Part shown: positions 18,640 to 32,468 of the stretch, in pieces
How the letters are laid out: each line of letters opens with the position of its first letter
How positions within the stretch are numbered: position 1 is the stretch's first letter
Source: Alphaproteobacteria bacterium
GTDB lineage: Bacteria; Pseudomonadota; Alphaproteobacteria; Acetobacterales; Acetobacteraceae
DNA: 64,000 bases
Direction of reading: 5' to 3'
NCBI GenBank assembly: GCA_026400815.1
Contig: JAPLOI010000008.1
Span: forward strand, 1 to 64,000
Translations under genes and position numbers: made by a program
The notes under the pieces: generated by a model
Database searches by the model: none
The model's input: the letters and a program-made list of their open reading frames with translations, nothing else
What the model was told of the DNA's origin: nothing

Positions 18640-19344
18640 TCAGTGGTGCCCCCCATGGTTGTCGTGGCCAATGTGGCCGTGATTGTCCTGGGCCACCTTG
18701 GCCGGCTCCTTCACCTTCGGGCGCAGGAAACCGATTCCCTTGGTGCCGACGCCGGAGGGCACGTCCAGCAGTTCCATCGTGTCGGCCGGCGTGCGCGCCA
18801 GCTGGGCGGCGATGCTCTGGTGGCGCGAGGAGGTGCGGTCACGCAGCGTCAGCACGATGGCGCCGATCATGGCCACCAGCAGCACGAGGCCGGAGGCCTG
18901 GAACAGCAGGATATAGTCTGTGTACAGAACCCGGCCGATCTGGACCGTATTCGTCACGTTCGGGTCGATCGGCACCGCGCGCAGCCCGGCGGATTGCGGC
19001 GCCAGGCTCCAGCCGCCCAGCACGATGCCCAGTTCCACCAGCAGGATCACGCCGATCGTGGCGCCGATCGGCAGGTAGCGCTGGAAGCCCTCGCGCAGCT
19101 GCGCGAAGTTGATGTCCAGCATCATCACCACGAACAGAAACAGCACCGCGACCGCACCGACGTAGACGATCACCAGGATCATCGCCAGGAACTCGGCGCC
19201 GGCCAGCAGGAAGAGGGCGGCAGCGTTGAAGAAGGCCAGCACCAGGTAGAGCACCGAGTGCACCGGGTTGCGCGCGCTGACCACCATGCCGGCGGAGACC
19301 AGAAGGATGGCGGCGAACGCGTAGAAGGCGAGCTGCGCGATCAT
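18640..19344 (-). CDS. nuoJ: NADH-quinone oxidoreductase subunit J with histidine-rich tail
   Basis: A membrane-arm subunit with five helices, 234 residues. The pi-bulge helix is visible in [20 protein letters not shown]. The ATG at 19344 overlaps the nuoI stop as ATGA. The protein is about 30 residues longer than typical NuoJ, because of a cytoplasmic tail that ends [13 protein letters not shown]. The tail's six histidines could bind metal; this is inference. Confidence 0.95.
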   Translation of the reverse strand: MIAQLAFYAFAAILLVSAGMVVSARNPVHSVLYLVLAFFNAAALFLLAGAEFLAMILVIVYVGAVAVLFLFVVMMLDINFAQLREGFQRYLPIGATIGVILLVELGIVLGGWSLAPQSAGLRAVPIDPNVTNTVQIGRVLYTDYILLFQASGLVLLVAMIGAIVLTLRDRTSSRHQSIAAQLARTPADTMELLDVPSGVGTKGIGFLRPKVKEPAKVAQDNHGHIGHDNHGGHH

Positions 19345-19829
19345 CGGTAAGGCGCATCCTGTTGCAGCCGCGCCGCCATGGCGGGTTCCCAACGGTCCCC
19401 GTTCTCCAGCAGCTTGGCCTTGTTGTAGAGCAGCTCCTCGCGCGTCTCGGTGGCGAACTCCAGGTTCGGCCCCTCCACGATCGCGTCCACCGGGCAGGCT
19501 TCCTCGCACAAGCCGCAGTAGATGCACTTGGTCATGTCGATGTCGTAGCGCGTGGTGCGGCGGCTGCCATCCTCGCGCGGCTCGGCCTCGATGGTGATCG
19601 CCTGGGCCGGGCACACCGCCTCGCACAGCTTGCAGGCGATGCAGCGTTCCTCGCCGTTGGCGTAGCGGCGCAGGCCGTGCTCACCCCGGAAGCGCGGCGA
19701 CAGCGCCTGGCGCTCGTACGGGTAGTTGATCGTGGCCTTCTTCTTGAAGAAGTACTTCAGCGTGAGCGCCATGCCGCTGACCAGTTCGGCCAGCAGGAAG
19801 CTCCGCGCGGTGCGGTCGAGGAATGCCAT
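19341..19829 (-). CDS. nuoI: NADH-quinone oxidoreductase subunit I
   Basis: Carries the two [4Fe-4S] clusters N6a and N6b that pass electrons to NuoB. It has 162 residues. Cys63/66/69/73 ([12 protein letters not shown]) and Cys102/105/108/112 ([12 protein letters not shown]) are complete. An amphipathic N-terminal helix anchors it to the membrane. It lies 11 bases after nuoH. Confidence 0.97.
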   Translation of the reverse strand: MAFLDRTARSFLLAELVSGMALTLKYFFKKKATINYPYERQALSPRFRGEHGLRRYANGEERCIACKLCEAVCPAQAITIEAEPREDGSRRTTRYDIDMTKCIYCGLCEEACPVDAIVEGPNLEFATETREELLYNKAKLLENGDRWEPAMAARLQQDAPYR

Positions 19830-19840
19830 GGGTTATCTCC

Positions 19841-20860
19841 TCAGGCCGCGGTCGGCAGCCAGCCGAAGGCCAGCAGAACGCCCGCGACCAGGACGAGGTA
19901 GAACAGCGAGAACGGCAGGAACACCTTCCAGCCCAGGCGCATCAGCTGGTCGTAGCGGTAGCGCGGGAAGGTGGCGCGCACCCAGACGAACACGAACATC
20001 ACGGCGCAGATCTTGAGGATGAACCAGATCGGCCCGGGGATCCACGTGAACGGCTCGATGCCGAACGGGGCCAGCCAGCCACCCAGGAACAGGATGGTGG
20101 TCATCGCCGCCATCAGGAACATGTTCGCGTATTCGCCCAGGAAGAACAGGGCGAAGGACATGGAGCTGTATTCCACGAAGAACCCGGCCACGATCTCGCT
20201 CTCGCCCTCGGGAAGGTCGAAGGGGGAGCGGTTGGTTTCGGCCAGCGTGGAGATGAAGAAGATGACCGCCATCGGGAACAGCGGGATGACGAACCAGATC
20301 GTCTCCTGCGCCTTGACGATGGCATTGAGGTTCATGGAGCCGACGCAGAGCAGCACGGTGACGATCACGAAGCCCATCGAGACCTCGTAGCTGACCATCT
20401 GCGCCGCCGAGCGCAGCGCGCCCAGGAACGGATACTTCGAGTTCGATGCCCAGCCGGCGATGATGATGCCGTACACGCCCAGCGAAGACACCGCGAACAG
20501 ATAGAGGATGCCCACGTTGATGTCGGCGATCGCCCAGCCGTCGTTCACCGGGATCACCGCCCAGGCGATCATGGCCAGGGCGAAGGTGAGCATCGGCGCC
20601 ATCAGGAACAGGGTGCGGTTGGCACCCGTGGGGATGATCGTCTCCTTCATCAGCATCTTGATGGCGTCGGCGAAGGGCTGCAGCAGACCGAAAGGGCCCA
20701 CCACGTTCGGGCCACGGCGCAGCTGGATCGCGGCCATGATCTTGCGTTCGGCCAGCGTCATCATTGCCACGGCCACCAGCAGCGGCCCGAGGATCAACAG
20801 CGCCTTGACCACCGTGAGGATCAGGATGCCGAACGGGTTCGTCGTGAAGAATTCAACCAT
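19841..20860 (-). CDS. nuoH: NADH-quinone oxidoreductase subunit H
   Basis: The membrane subunit that forms much of the quinone chamber, 339 residues and 8 helices. Charged-loop motifs [20 protein letters not shown] and the [19 protein letters not shown] segment (acidic loop) are present. The start is 6 bases after the nuoG stop. Confidence 0.97.
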   Translation of the reverse strand: MVEFFTTNPFGILILTVVKALLILGPLLVAVAMMTLAERKIMAAIQLRRGPNVVGPFGLLQPFADAIKMLMKETIIPTGANRTLFLMAPMLTFALAMIAWAVIPVNDGWAIADINVGILYLFAVSSLGVYGIIIAGWASNSKYPFLGALRSAAQMVSYEVSMGFVIVTVLLCVGSMNLNAIVKAQETIWFVIPLFPMAVIFFISTLAETNRSPFDLPEGESEIVAGFFVEYSSMSFALFFLGEYANMFLMAAMTTILFLGGWLAPFGIEPFTWIPGPIWFILKICAVMFVFVWVRATFPRYRYDQLMRLGWKVFLPFSLFYLVLVAGVLLAFGWLPTAA

Positions 20861-20866
20861 CGGGGC

Positions 20867-22930
20867 CTACTCCGCCGCCGCGGCGCGCGCGGGGGTGGCG
20901 AAGGTCTCGGTGCATTCGGCCATGGTGGGGCTCGCACGGCTGATCGGGTCGGTCTGATAGTAGTTGGGCACGGGGGACACGAACGGCGCCGCCGCCACGG
21001 CCGAGGCATCGCCGGCGGGGCCGGTGAGGTCGGTGCAGCCGAAGCGCGGCAGGATGTCCACGCGGGCGAAAACGGGGTTGGTCTGTTCCAGCCGCGCGCG
21101 CAGCGCCTCGATGCTGTCATACGGCAGGGTCTTGCCGGCCACCGCGCTGAACGCACGAATGATCGCCCAGTCCGGCCGCGCCTCGCCCGGCGGATACACG
21201 GCGAGCTGGCCGCGCTGCACCCGGCCTTCGGTGTTCACGTAGGTGCCGTTCTTCTCGGTGTAGGCGGCACCCGGCAGGATCACGTCTGCCCGGGCCGCGC
21301 CACGGTCACCATGGTGGCCCTGATAGACCACGAAGGTGTTGGCGCCGATCTTCGCGGTGTCGATCTCGTCCGCACCCAGCAGCCACAGCACATCGACGCC
21401 GCCGCCGACCATCGCCGATAGGCCTTTGCCACCCTTGCCCGGCAGGAAGCCGAGATCGAGGCCGCCCACGCGCGATGCCGCATGGTGTAGCACGTTGAAG
21501 CCGTGCCACTCCGGCGTCAGCATGTGGCTGCCCGCGGCCAGCGCCCAGCAGGCGGCCAGGATCGCCGCGCCATCCGGCCGCGCCAGCGCACCGGCGCCCA
21601 GGATCAGCATCGGCTTCTTGGCGCCCTTCAGCACCCCGGCAAAGGGGTGGCTGCCGTCGCGCAGCCCGGCGAGCAGCGCGGGCGCATTGCCCAGCATCTG
21701 CGCGGGATAGGTCAGGTCCAGTTCCGGCCCGATCGCCGCCACGGTCAGGCCACCGGCCAGCCAGCGCTTGCGGATGCGCGCATTCACCAGCGGCGCCTCG
21801 GTGCGCGGGTTGGTACCCACCAGCAGGATGGCATCCGCCTCCTCGATCCCGGCGATCGAGGTGTTGAAGGTGTAGAAGTCGCGGCGGAACACATCGGTGT
21901 CCGCCCCGTCCTGCCGGCAATCAAGGTTCTGCGAGCCCAGCGCGCTCATCAGGTCCTTCAGCGCCAGCATGCTCTCGGCATCGGCCAGGTTGCCGGCGAT
22001 GGCGCCGATCTTGTCGCCCGCCACGCCCTGCACGCGGGCGGCAATTGCGGCGAAGGCCTCGGTCCAGCTGGCCTTCACCATGCGGCCGTCGCGCTTCACC
22101 CAGCAGCTATCGAGGCGGCGGCGCTTCAGCCCGTCGACGGCGAAGCGGGACTTGTCGGCCAGCCACTCCTCGTTCACGTCCTCATTGAGGCGCGGCAGCA
22201 CGCGCAGCACCTCGGGCCCGCGCGCATCCACACGGATGGCGGCGCCCACGGCATCCAGCACGTCCACGCTGTCGGTCTTGTTCAACTCCCACGGCCGCGC
22301 GACGAACGCATACGGCTTGGAAGTGAGCGCACCCACCGGGCAGATATCAATCAGGTTGCCCGACAGCTCGGAGGACAGGGCCTTTTCCACATAGGTGCCC
22401 ACTTCCATCGTCTCGCCGCGCGCGGTGGCGCCCAGTTCGGGCACGCCGGCGATCTCGGCGGAGAAGCGGATGCAGCGCGTGCAATGAATGCAGCGCGTCA
22501 TCACCGTCTTCACCAGCGGGCCGAGGTTCTTATCCTTCACGGCGCGCTTGTGCTCGTCGTAGCGCGAGGTGTCGCGCCCGTAGCCCACGGCCTGGTCCTG
22601 CAGGTCGCACTCGCCGCCCTGGTCGCAGATCGGGCAATCCAGCGGGTGGTTGATGAGCAGGAATTCCATCACCCCCTGGCGCGCCTTCACCACCATCGGC
22701 GTGTCGGTGTGCACCACCATGCCTTCGGCAACCGGATAGGCGCAGGAGGCGAAGGGCTTGGGCGGCGCCTTCTCGATCTCCACCAGGCACATGCGGCAAT
22801 TGCCGGCGACCGACAGGCGCTCGTGGTAGCAGAAGCGCGGCACTTCCTTGCCCGCGGCCTCGCAGGCCTGCAGCACGTTGGAGCCGGGCGGGACATCCAC
22901 ATCGATGCCGTCGACGGTGACCTTCACCAT
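20867..22930 (-). CDS. nuoG: NADH-quinone oxidoreductase subunit G
   Basis: The large iron-sulfur subunit of the peripheral arm, 687 residues. From the N-terminus there is a [2Fe-2S] ferredoxin domain (CYHERLSVAGNCRMC, the N1b cluster), the His/Cys cluster region and the N4-type motif RCIHCTRC followed by the second [4Fe-4S] set. A molybdopterin-oxidoreductase-like domain without the cofactor makes up the rest. The ATG at 22930 (MVKVTVDGIDVDVPPG) is chosen because the ferredoxin fold starts there; 86 upstream codons lie inside nuoF. Confidence 0.96.
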   Translation of the reverse strand: MVKVTVDGIDVDVPPGSNVLQACEAAGKEVPRFCYHERLSVAGNCRMCLVEIEKAPPKPFASCAYPVAEGMVVHTDTPMVVKARQGVMEFLLINHPLDCPICDQGGECDLQDQAVGYGRDTSRYDEHKRAVKDKNLGPLVKTVMTRCIHCTRCIRFSAEIAGVPELGATARGETMEVGTYVEKALSSELSGNLIDICPVGALTSKPYAFVARPWELNKTDSVDVLDAVGAAIRVDARGPEVLRVLPRLNEDVNEEWLADKSRFAVDGLKRRRLDSCWVKRDGRMVKASWTEAFAAIAARVQGVAGDKIGAIAGNLADAESMLALKDLMSALGSQNLDCRQDGADTDVFRRDFYTFNTSIAGIEEADAILLVGTNPRTEAPLVNARIRKRWLAGGLTVAAIGPELDLTYPAQMLGNAPALLAGLRDGSHPFAGVLKGAKKPMLILGAGALARPDGAAILAACWALAAGSHMLTPEWHGFNVLHHAASRVGGLDLGFLPGKGGKGLSAMVGGGVDVLWLLGADEIDTAKIGANTFVVYQGHHGDRGAARADVILPGAAYTEKNGTYVNTEGRVQRGQLAVYPPGEARPDWAIIRAFSAVAGKTLPYDSIEALRARLEQTNPVFARVDILPRFGCTDLTGPAGDASAVAAAPFVSPVPNYYQTDPISRASPTMAECTETFATPARAAAAE

Positions 22931-22935
22931 GGCCC

Positions 22936-24231
<1,296 letters not shown>

Positions 24232-24234
24232 CGG

Positions 24235-24873
24235 CTACTGCGCCTTCGCGAAAGAGAGGGTGGTCAGCGTGATCGGCCCGCCATCCGGCGCCGAGGTCTG
24301 CCGCCCGGACATGGAGCCCGGCTTCGGGATCTCGCCGCGCCGCAATGCCTCGATCAGCGCCTTTGTCTTCTCGGCGTCCATGTCTTCGTAGAAATCGTCG
24401 TTCACCTGCAGGATCGGGGCGTTCACGCAGGCGCCGAGGCATTCCACCTCGGTCATGGAGAACAGCCCGTCGGCGCTGATCTCCTTCCAGCCATTGAGCC
24501 CGGTCGCCGAGCGGCAGGCGGCCACCACATCGTCCGACCCGCGCAGCCAGCACGGCGTGGTGGTGCACAGCTGCAGGTGGAACTTGCCCACCGGGGCCGT
24601 GTTGAACATCAGGTAGAAGGTGCACACCTCGTACACGCGGATCGGCGCGATTTCGAGGATGCGGGCGATCTCGTCCATCGCCTTCACCGGCACCCAGGCG
24701 CTGTTGGTCTGGCGCCCCATCTGGCGCTGGGCGATCCACAGCAGCGGCAGCACGCCACTGGCCTGTTTCCCGGCCGGGTATTTGGCGATGGTGGTCGCGA
24801 TCTCAGCCTGGCTCTCCGCGTCGAAGGCGAAGCTTTCGGGCTGTTCGAAGGCGGCGGTCGCTGTTTCGGCCAT
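24235..24873 (-). CDS. nuoE: NADH-quinone oxidoreductase subunit E
   Basis: A thioredoxin-fold subunit that holds the [2Fe-2S] cluster N1a. Cys103 and Cys108 (CTTTPC) and Cys145 and Cys149 (CLGAC) are the ligands. It has 212 residues, with a C-terminal extension of about 40 residues beyond the fold, seen in many alphaproteobacteria. The ATG at 24873 is 5 bases after the nuoD stop. Confidence 0.96.
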   Translation of the reverse strand: MAETATAAFEQPESFAFDAESQAEIATTIAKYPAGKQASGVLPLLWIAQRQMGRQTNSAWVPVKAMDEIARILEIAPIRVYEVCTFYLMFNTAPVGKFHLQLCTTTPCWLRGSDDVVAACRSATGLNGWKEISADGLFSMTEVECLGACVNAPILQVNDDFYEDMDAEKTKALIEALRRGEIPKPGSMSGRQTSAPDGGPITLTTLSFAKAQ

Positions 24874-24878
24874 CTGGA

Positions 24879-26099
24879 TTACCTGTCGATCTCGCCGAAC
24901 ACGATGTCGAGCGATCCGATGATCGCCACCGCGTCGGCCAGCATGTGCCGCTTGGAAAGGAACTCCGTCGCCTGCAGATGCGCGAATCCGGTCGGGCGGA
25001 TCTTGCAGCGATACGGGCGGTTGGTGCCGTCGGCCACCAGGTACACGCCGAACTCGCCCTTCGGCGACTCCACGGCCGTGTAGGTGGCGCCGGCGGGCAC
25101 GTGGAACCCCTCGGTGAACAGCTTGAAGTGGTGGATCAGCGCTTCCATAGAACGCTTCATCTCGGCGCGCGACGGCGGCGTGATCTTGTTGTCCGCCACC
25201 TTCACCGGGCCGGGCTTCATCCGGTCCAGGCACTGGCGCACGATCTTGGCGCTCTCGCGCATCTCGGCCACGCGGACCAGGTAGCGGTCGTAGCAATCGC
25301 CGTTGCGGCCCACTGGCACCATGAAGTCCAGCTGGTCGTACATCTCATAGGGCTGCGAGCGGCGCAGATCCCACGGCACGCCACTGGCGCGCAGGCAGGG
25401 GCCGGAGAAGCCCCAGGCCAGCGCATTCTCCGGGCTCATCACACCGATATCCACGGTGCGCTGCTTCCAGATGCGATTGCCGGTCAGCAGGCCTTCCAGG
25501 TCGTCGATGAACTTCGGGAAGCCTTCCAGCCACTCGCCGATGCGCTCTTCCAGCCCCGCCGGCAGGTCCTTGCCCACGCCGCCAGTGCGGAAGTAGTTGG
25601 CATGCAGCCGCGCGCCGGAGGCCGCCTCGTAGAACTCCATCAGCTTCTCGCGCTCTTCGAAGCCCCAGAGCGCCGGCGTGATGGCGCCGACATCGAGCGC
25701 GTAGGTGGTGATGTTCAGCAGGTGGTTCAGGATGCGGGTGATCTCGCTGAACAGCGTGCGAATCCACTTCGCCCGCTCCGGCGCCTCGATGCCCAGCAGC
25801 TTCTCGGTGGCCAGGGCAAAGGCGTGCTCCTGGCTCATCGGGCTCACGTAGTCCAGGCGGTCGAAATACGGCATCGCCTGGATGTAGCTTTTGTATTCGA
25901 TGAGCTTTTCCGTGCCGCGGTGCAGCAGGCCGATATGCGGGTCGGCGCGCTCCACCACCTCGCCGTCCATCTCCAGGATCAGGCGCAGCACGCCATGGGC
26001 CGCGGGATGCTGCGGCCCGAAATTGATCGCGTGGCTGTCGATCTCAACCGTGCGCTTGCCGCCCTCGGCGGGTTCCTCGGTGGTCGTGCTGAGGCTCAT
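24879..26099 (-). CDS. nuoD: NADH-quinone oxidoreductase subunit D
   Basis: The 49-kDa-type subunit that forms the quinone site with NuoB, 406 residues. The loop [13 protein letters not shown] near residue 28 carries the quinone-contacting histidines. It is a separate gene from nuoC, not the fused nuoCD of E. coli. Its ATG overlaps the nuoC stop as ATGA. Confidence 0.97.
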   Translation of the reverse strand: MSLSTTTEEPAEGGKRTVEIDSHAINFGPQHPAAHGVLRLILEMDGEVVERADPHIGLLHRGTEKLIEYKSYIQAMPYFDRLDYVSPMSQEHAFALATEKLLGIEAPERAKWIRTLFSEITRILNHLLNITTYALDVGAITPALWGFEEREKLMEFYEAASGARLHANYFRTGGVGKDLPAGLEERIGEWLEGFPKFIDDLEGLLTGNRIWKQRTVDIGVMSPENALAWGFSGPCLRASGVPWDLRRSQPYEMYDQLDFMVPVGRNGDCYDRYLVRVAEMRESAKIVRQCLDRMKPGPVKVADNKITPPSRAEMKRSMEALIHHFKLFTEGFHVPAGATYTAVESPKGEFGVYLVADGTNRPYRCKIRPTGFAHLQATEFLSKRHMLADAVAIIGSLDIVFGEIDR

Positions 26100-26752
26100 G
26101 GCGCGCCTCCCTGCTTGCGCGGCGGCACCTTCTCGTCACCGGGCAGCGTGGTCATGGCTTCCCAGGGCGAGAGGAAGTCGAAGTTGCGGAAATCCTGCGT
26201 CAGCCGCACCGGCTCGTACACCACCTGGCCGCGCTCGGGGTCGTAGCGGACCTCCACGTAGCCGGTCAGCGGGAAGTCCTTGCGCAGCGGATGCCCCTCG
26301 AACCCGTAATCGGTCAGGATGCGGCGCAGATCGGGCTGGCCCGAGAACACGATGCCATAGAGATCCCAGGCCTCGCGTTCCCACCAGGTCGCCACCGGCC
26401 AGATCGTGTGCACGGAGGGCACCGGCGCCGATTCGTCGGTGGTGACGATCACCCGGATCCGCTGGTTCAGCGAGACGGAGAGCAGGTTGTACACCACGTC
26501 GAAACGCTCGGCGCGCTGCGGCCAGTCCACGCCGCAGATGTCCATCACCTGTTCGAAGGCGCAGTCCTCGTGGTCGCGCAGCGCGGTCATCAGCGCGGGC
26601 ACCGAGTCGCGATGGGCGCGCACCACCACTTCGCCAAGCTCGATGGCGATCGAGGTCACGCCGGGCAAGCCCACAACGCTGGCGGCCAGAATATCCTGCG
26701 GAGTCGGCGCCGGCGCGGGAGCGACCTCGCCAGCCTGGGGTTCGTCAGCCAC
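26096..26752 (-). CDS. nuoC: NADH-quinone oxidoreductase subunit C
   Basis: The 30-kDa-type peripheral subunit, 218 residues. [22 protein letters not shown] and the [18 protein letters not shown] region (given in part: [13 protein letters not shown]) are family signatures. The best start is GTG at 26752 (VADEPQAG), which overlaps the end of nuoB by 8 bases; an ATG further up lies wholly within nuoB in another frame. The first 30 residues are Ala/Pro-rich and variable, so the exact start is less sure. Confidence 0.93.
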   Translation of the reverse strand: MADEPQAGEVAPAPAPTPQDILAASVVGLPGVTSIAIELGEVVVRAHRDSVPALMTALRDHEDCAFEQVMDICGVDWPQRAERFDVVYNLLSVSLNQRIRVIVTTDESAPVPSVHTIWPVATWWEREAWDLYGIVFSGQPDLRRILTDYGFEGHPLRKDFPLTGYVEVRYDPERGQVVYEPVRLTQDFRNFDFLSPWEAMTTLPGDEKVPPRKQGGAP

Positions 26753-27293
26753 GAAGGATGGTCCCCGTGCGGTTGATCTTCTTCTGCAGCTGCATGATCC
26801 CGTACACCAGCGCCTCCGCCGTCGGCGGGCAGCCGGGCACATACACGTCCACCGGCACCACGCGGTCGCAGCCGCGCACCACCGAGTAGGAATAGTGGTA
26901 GTAGCCGCCGCCATTGGCGCAGCTGCCCATGCTGATCACCCAGCGCGGCTCCGGCATCTGGTCGTAGACCTTGCGCAGGGCGGGGGCCATCTTGTTGGTC
27001 AGCGTGCCGGCCACGATCATCACGTCGCTCTGCCGCGGCGAGGCGCGCGGGATCACGCCCATCCGGTCCAGGTCGTAGCGCGGCATATAGGCGTGGATCA
27101 TCTCCACCGCACAGCACGCCAGGCCAAAGGTCATCGGCCACAGGCTGCCGGTGCGCGCCCAGTTCACGAGCTTGTCGAGGTTGGCCACCACGAAGCCCTT
27201 GTCCTCGATTTCGCCGGTGATGCCCTTGATCACCGCGTCCTGCCCCGGCCCAGGCGGCAGCACGCCGCCGGCTCCGATTTGCGTGACACTCAT
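26745..27293 (-). CDS. nuoB: NADH-quinone oxidoreductase subunit B
   Basis: Holds the terminal [4Fe-4S] cluster N2, which reduces quinone; 182 residues. Cys60-Cys61 (GLACCAVEM), Cys125 (GSCANGG) and Cys155 (PGCPPTAE) are its ligands. The ATG at 27293 ([10 protein letters not shown]) is 4 bases after the nuoA stop; an in-frame ATG at 27344 lies inside nuoA. Confidence 0.97.
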   Translation of the reverse strand: MSVTQIGAGGVLPPGPGQDAVIKGITGEIEDKGFVVANLDKLVNWARTGSLWPMTFGLACCAVEMIHAYMPRYDLDRMGVIPRASPRQSDVMIVAGTLTNKMAPALRKVYDQMPEPRWVISMGSCANGGGYYHYSYSVVRGCDRVVPVDVYVPGCPPTAEALVYGIMQLQKKINRTGTILRG

Positions 27294-27297
27294 GTCG

Positions 27298-27663
27298 TCA
27301 CTCCCAATCGAGCGCACCCTTGCGCCACTCGTAGATGAAGCCAACGGTCAGCACGCCCAGGAAGGCCACCATCGACCAGAAGCCGAACACCCCAATGCTC
27401 CCGAGCGAGACCGCCCACGGGAACAGGAAGGCCACTTCAAGGTCGAAGATGATGAACAGGATGGCCACCAAGTAGAACCGCACGTCGAAGCGCCGGCGCG
27501 CATCGTCGAACGCCTCGAACCCGCATTCATAGGCCGAAAGCTTTTCGGCATAGGGCTTCTGCCGTGCGGCCAGCAGGGAGCCACCCACCATGGCCAGGGC
27601 GATCACCGCGGCGATGCCCATGAAGACCAGGATAGGGAAGTATTCGAACAGCACCGGAGACAT
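27298..27663 (-). CDS. nuoA: NADH-quinone oxidoreductase subunit A
   Basis: First gene of the complex I operon, 121 residues with three helices. [20 protein letters not shown] is the conserved cytoplasmic loop at the quinone site, followed by [12 protein letters not shown]. The leader contains a strong hairpin just upstream of the ribosome binding site (27676-27715). Confidence 0.97.
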   Translation of the reverse strand: MSPVLFEYFPILVFMGIAAVIALAMVGGSLLAARQKPYAEKLSAYECGFEAFDDARRRFDVRFYLVAILFIIFDLEVAFLFPWAVSLGSIGVFGFWSMVAFLGVLTVGFIYEWRKGALDWE

Positions 27664-27675
27664 CGCACCCTACCC

Positions 27676-27715
27676 TTTCCCGCCGGCACGCCACCACGCA
27701 GCACCCGGCGGGAAA
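27676..27715 (-). promoter_or_regulatory. Hairpin in the nuoA leader
   Basis: TTTCCCGCCGG (27676-27686) and CCGGCGGGAAA (27705-27715) are a perfect 11-bp inverted repeat with an 18-base loop. On the minus strand its foot is 12 bases from the nuoA ATG, beside the AGGGTG that would bind the ribosome. It could set translation or mRNA stability of the operon. Confidence 0.5.
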
Positions 27716-27762
27716 TACCGCAGCGCAGCGCGGCCGGACATTAGCCGCAACCGATGCCCACT

Positions 27763-27790
27763 GCCATAGGGCACGCAACGCCAATTTCAA
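27763..27790 (-). promoter_or_regulatory. Candidate sigma-70 promoter of the nuo operon
   Basis: TTGAAA (27790-27785), a 16-base spacer and TATGGC (27768-27763) on the minus strand. It would give a leader of about 90 bases holding the 27676-27715 hairpin. Match is moderate and this is by eye. Confidence 0.35.
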
Positions 27791-27869
27791 TATTCGATCG
27801 ATGGCGGATATGCCTGCCCGCGCCCCTTTTCAGGGCGAAAAATTCACCAATGGCAGGGGGGGAAATCGC

Positions 27870-27946
<77 letters not shown>

Positions 27947-28071
27947 ATCCAGCGAGGCCCGGGGTTTAGGGGGTGGCCGCGCGCCCGTCAAGCGACTAGG
28001 CCAGCCTTTCCGACAAATCTTTCCTGCCATGCAAATGCGTGCGGAATGAGGCAGGTGGGATGGCCGGGGAA

Positions 28072-28143
28072 TGGGCGGTGACGGGATCGAACCGCCGACC
28101 CTCTCGGTGTAAACGAGACGCTCTACCGCTGAGCTAACCGCCC
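28072..28143 (-). tRNA. tRNA-Val (TAC)
   Basis: A 72-base tRNA. Acceptor GGGCGGT/ACCGCCC, D arm TAGCTCAGCGGTAGAGC, anticodon stem TCTCG/CGAGA around TTTACAC (anticodon TAC), T loop TTCGATC, discriminator A. CCA is not encoded. It lies 125 bases upstream of tRNA-Asp on the same strand. Confidence 0.95.
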
Positions 28144-28146
28144 CTA

Positions 28147-28193
28147 GAGCAACAGCCGATGGAATGGGTCCATTCGATCGGCTTAAGTTGCTC
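28147..28193. repeat. Long interrupted palindrome beside tRNA-Val
   Basis: Nested arms GAGCAAC/GTTGCTC, AGCCGAT/ATCGGCT and GAATGG/CCATTC fold 47 bases into one hairpin with small bulges. It starts 4 bases from the tRNA-Val 5' end. Its form resembles the palindromic intergenic repeats of Rhizobiales and Rhodospirillales; I cannot count copies. Confidence 0.6.
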
Positions 28194-28205
28194 GCCCAGA
28201 CAAAG

Positions 28206-28251
28206 GGCTAGAGTGGTGCCGGCCGTCTATCAGGCCGGCACCACTCTAGCC
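28206..28251. repeat. Perfect 19-bp inverted repeat
   Basis: GGCTAGAGTGGTGCCGGCC (28206-28224), an 8-base loop (GTCTATCA), then its exact reverse complement (28233-28251). It has no T run in either direction, so it is not a standard terminator. It lies between the lon terminator and the hairpin at 28147-28193. Confidence 0.75.
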
Positions 28252-28320
28252 GCGGCAAACTAGGCGCGTGGCGCGCGCTCGGCAACGCCCATCCGCCTTC
28301 TTTCGCACGCATAAAACGCA

Positions 28321-28352
28321 ACGGCCCGCCCGAGTCGCCCCGGGCGGGCCGT
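28321..28352 (-). terminator. Terminator hairpin downstream of lon
   Basis: ACGGCCCGCCC (28321-28331) pairs with GGGCGGGCCGT (28342-28352), 11 bp. On the minus strand it follows the lon stop by 20 bases and is trailed by TTGCGTTTTATG, a weak T-rich tail. Confidence 0.7.
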
Positions 28353-28372
28353 GCCATTCAAAACCAGCGCGT

Positions 28373-30811
<2,439 letters not shown>

Positions 30812-31063
30812 CAAATGACCTCCAAAGGGACAGTCGGTACGCAGACCGCCCCATCCATGGGCACGGGCCGCATCCCCCAGCGCGACATCCAAGCGATCCC
30901 GCCGAAGCGGTCGGTCAGAGGCTGAACCGGTAGATGGGCAAAGATATCGTCATGCCCCGCGCATGTCGCAAGAGACCGTGATGCCGACAGTGCTGCCCGG
31001 GTTGCCGCACCGTTTGCGCGCCAGTCCCGCCCGTCGAGCGGGCCTTGCCCCCTTGAAGGAGTA

Positions 31064-32314
31064 TCAGGCGCTTGTTTCGGCTTTCTTACCATACAAATAC
31101 AAGGGGTTAGAGCGGCTTTCGGCCACCTCCCGGTTGATCACCACCTCTTCCACCCCATCCAGGCTGGGCAGGTCGAACATGGTCGACAGCAGGATCTGCT
31201 CCATAATGGAGCGCAGGCCGCGCGCACCTGTCTTGCGCTGGATCGCCCGGCGGGAGACGGAGGAGAGCGCATCCTCGGTGAAGCTCAGCTTCACCCCTTC
31301 CATCTCGAACAGCCGGCCATACTGCTTCACCAGCGCGTTCTTCGGCTTGGTCAGGATCTCGATCAGCGCGGGCTCGTCCAGGTCTTCCAGGGTCGCCACC
31401 ACCGGCAGGCGGCCGATGAATTCCGGGATCAACCCGAACTTCAGCAGGTCTTCGGGCTCCACATCGCGCAGCACCGCGCCCATGCGGCGCTCCTCGGGGG
31501 CACGCACCTCGGCGCCATAACCGATGCCCGCACCCTTGCCGCGCCCGGAGATGATCTTGTCCAGCCCCGAGAAGGCGCCGCCACAGATGAACAGGATGTT
31601 CGTGGTATCCACCTGCAGGAATTCCTGCTGCGGATGCTTGCGCCCGCCCTGCGGCGGCACGGAGGCTACGGTGCCCTCCATGATCTTCAGCAGCGCCTGC
31701 TGCACGCCCTCGCCCGACACGTCGCGCGTGATGGACGGGTTGTCAGACTTGCGGCTGATCTTGTCGACCTCGTCGATATAGACGATGCCGCGCTGCGCCC
31801 GCTCCACGTTGTAGTCGGCGGCCTGCAGCAGCTTGAGGATGATGTTCTCCACATCCTCGCCCACGTAGCCGGCCTCGGTCAGCGTGGTCGCGTCCGCCAT
31901 GGTGAACGGCACATCGAGAATGCGGGCCAGCGTCTGCGCCAGCAGCGTCTTGCCGGAGCCGGTGGGGCCCAGCAGCAGGATGTTGCTCTTCGCGATCTCA
32001 ACGTCGTTGTTCTTCGCGCCATGCGCCAGGCGCTTGTAGTGGTTGTGCACCGCCACGCTCAGCACGCGCTTGGCGTGAAGCTGCCCGATCACGTAATCGT
32101 CCAGGACCTTGCAGATTTCCTTGGGCGTCGGCACCCCGTCGCGGGATTTCACAAGAGTCGTCTTGTGTTCCTCGCGGATGATGTCCATGCACAGCTCAAC
32201 GCATTCATCGCAGATGAACACGGTCGGGCCCGCGATCAGCTTGCGAACCTCGTGCTGGGATTTGCCGCAGAACGAGCAGTAGAGGGTGTTCTTCGAGTCG
32301 CCGGACTTGCTCAT
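31064..32314 (-). CDS. clpX: ClpX ATPase of the Clp protease
   Basis: The unfoldase that feeds substrates to ClpP, 416 residues. An N-terminal zinc-binding domain has Cys13, Cys16, Cys35 and Cys38. Walker [11 protein letters not shown] is near residue 119 and Walker [11 protein letters not shown] near 180. It lies 154 bases downstream of clpP with a small hairpin between them. A 252-base gap to lon holds no gene that I can see. Confidence 0.97.
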   Translation of the reverse strand: MSKSGDSKNTLYCSFCGKSQHEVRKLIAGPTVFICDECVELCMDIIREEHKTTLVKSRDGVPTPKEICKVLDDYVIGQLHAKRVLSVAVHNHYKRLAHGAKNNDVEIAKSNILLLGPTGSGKTLLAQTLARILDVPFTMADATTLTEAGYVGEDVENIILKLLQAADYNVERAQRGIVYIDEVDKISRKSDNPSITRDVSGEGVQQALLKIMEGTVASVPPQGGRKHPQQEFLQVDTTNILFICGGAFSGLDKIISGRGKGAGIGYGAEVRAPEERRMGAVLRDVEPEDLLKFGLIPEFIGRLPVVATLEDLDEPALIEILTKPKNALVKQYGRLFEMEGVKLSFTEDALSSVSRRAIQRKTGARGLRSIMEQILLSTMFDLPSLDGVEEVVINREVAESRSNPLYLYGKKAETSA

Positions 32315-32435
32315 ACGCCCTCCTGTCCCGCAGCGGCGGGAACGATCGGCCTCAAGTCTAGACCCCGGCCGGAAGCGGGGGCAAGAACCCGCCCGCCGGA
32401 ACCAAAGGGACCACGTTCAACGCACTGCACGCAGC

Positions 32436-32456
32436 GTGCCGGGGTAACCCCGGCAC
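32436..32456 (-). other. Small hairpin between clpP and clpX
   Basis: GTGCCGGGG, loop TAA, CCCCGGCAC: a perfect 9-bp stem, 12 bases after the clpP stop. It has no T tail. It may set clpP against clpX mRNA levels by stabilising the clpP 3' end. Confidence 0.5.
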
Positions 32457-32468
32457 CGATGCCCGCGA

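Noticed and set aside
30812-31063. Sigma-32 promoter upstream of lon
   Set aside because: CCCATCTA-like and CTTG-like strings are present but about 28 bases apart, too far for a heat-shock promoter.
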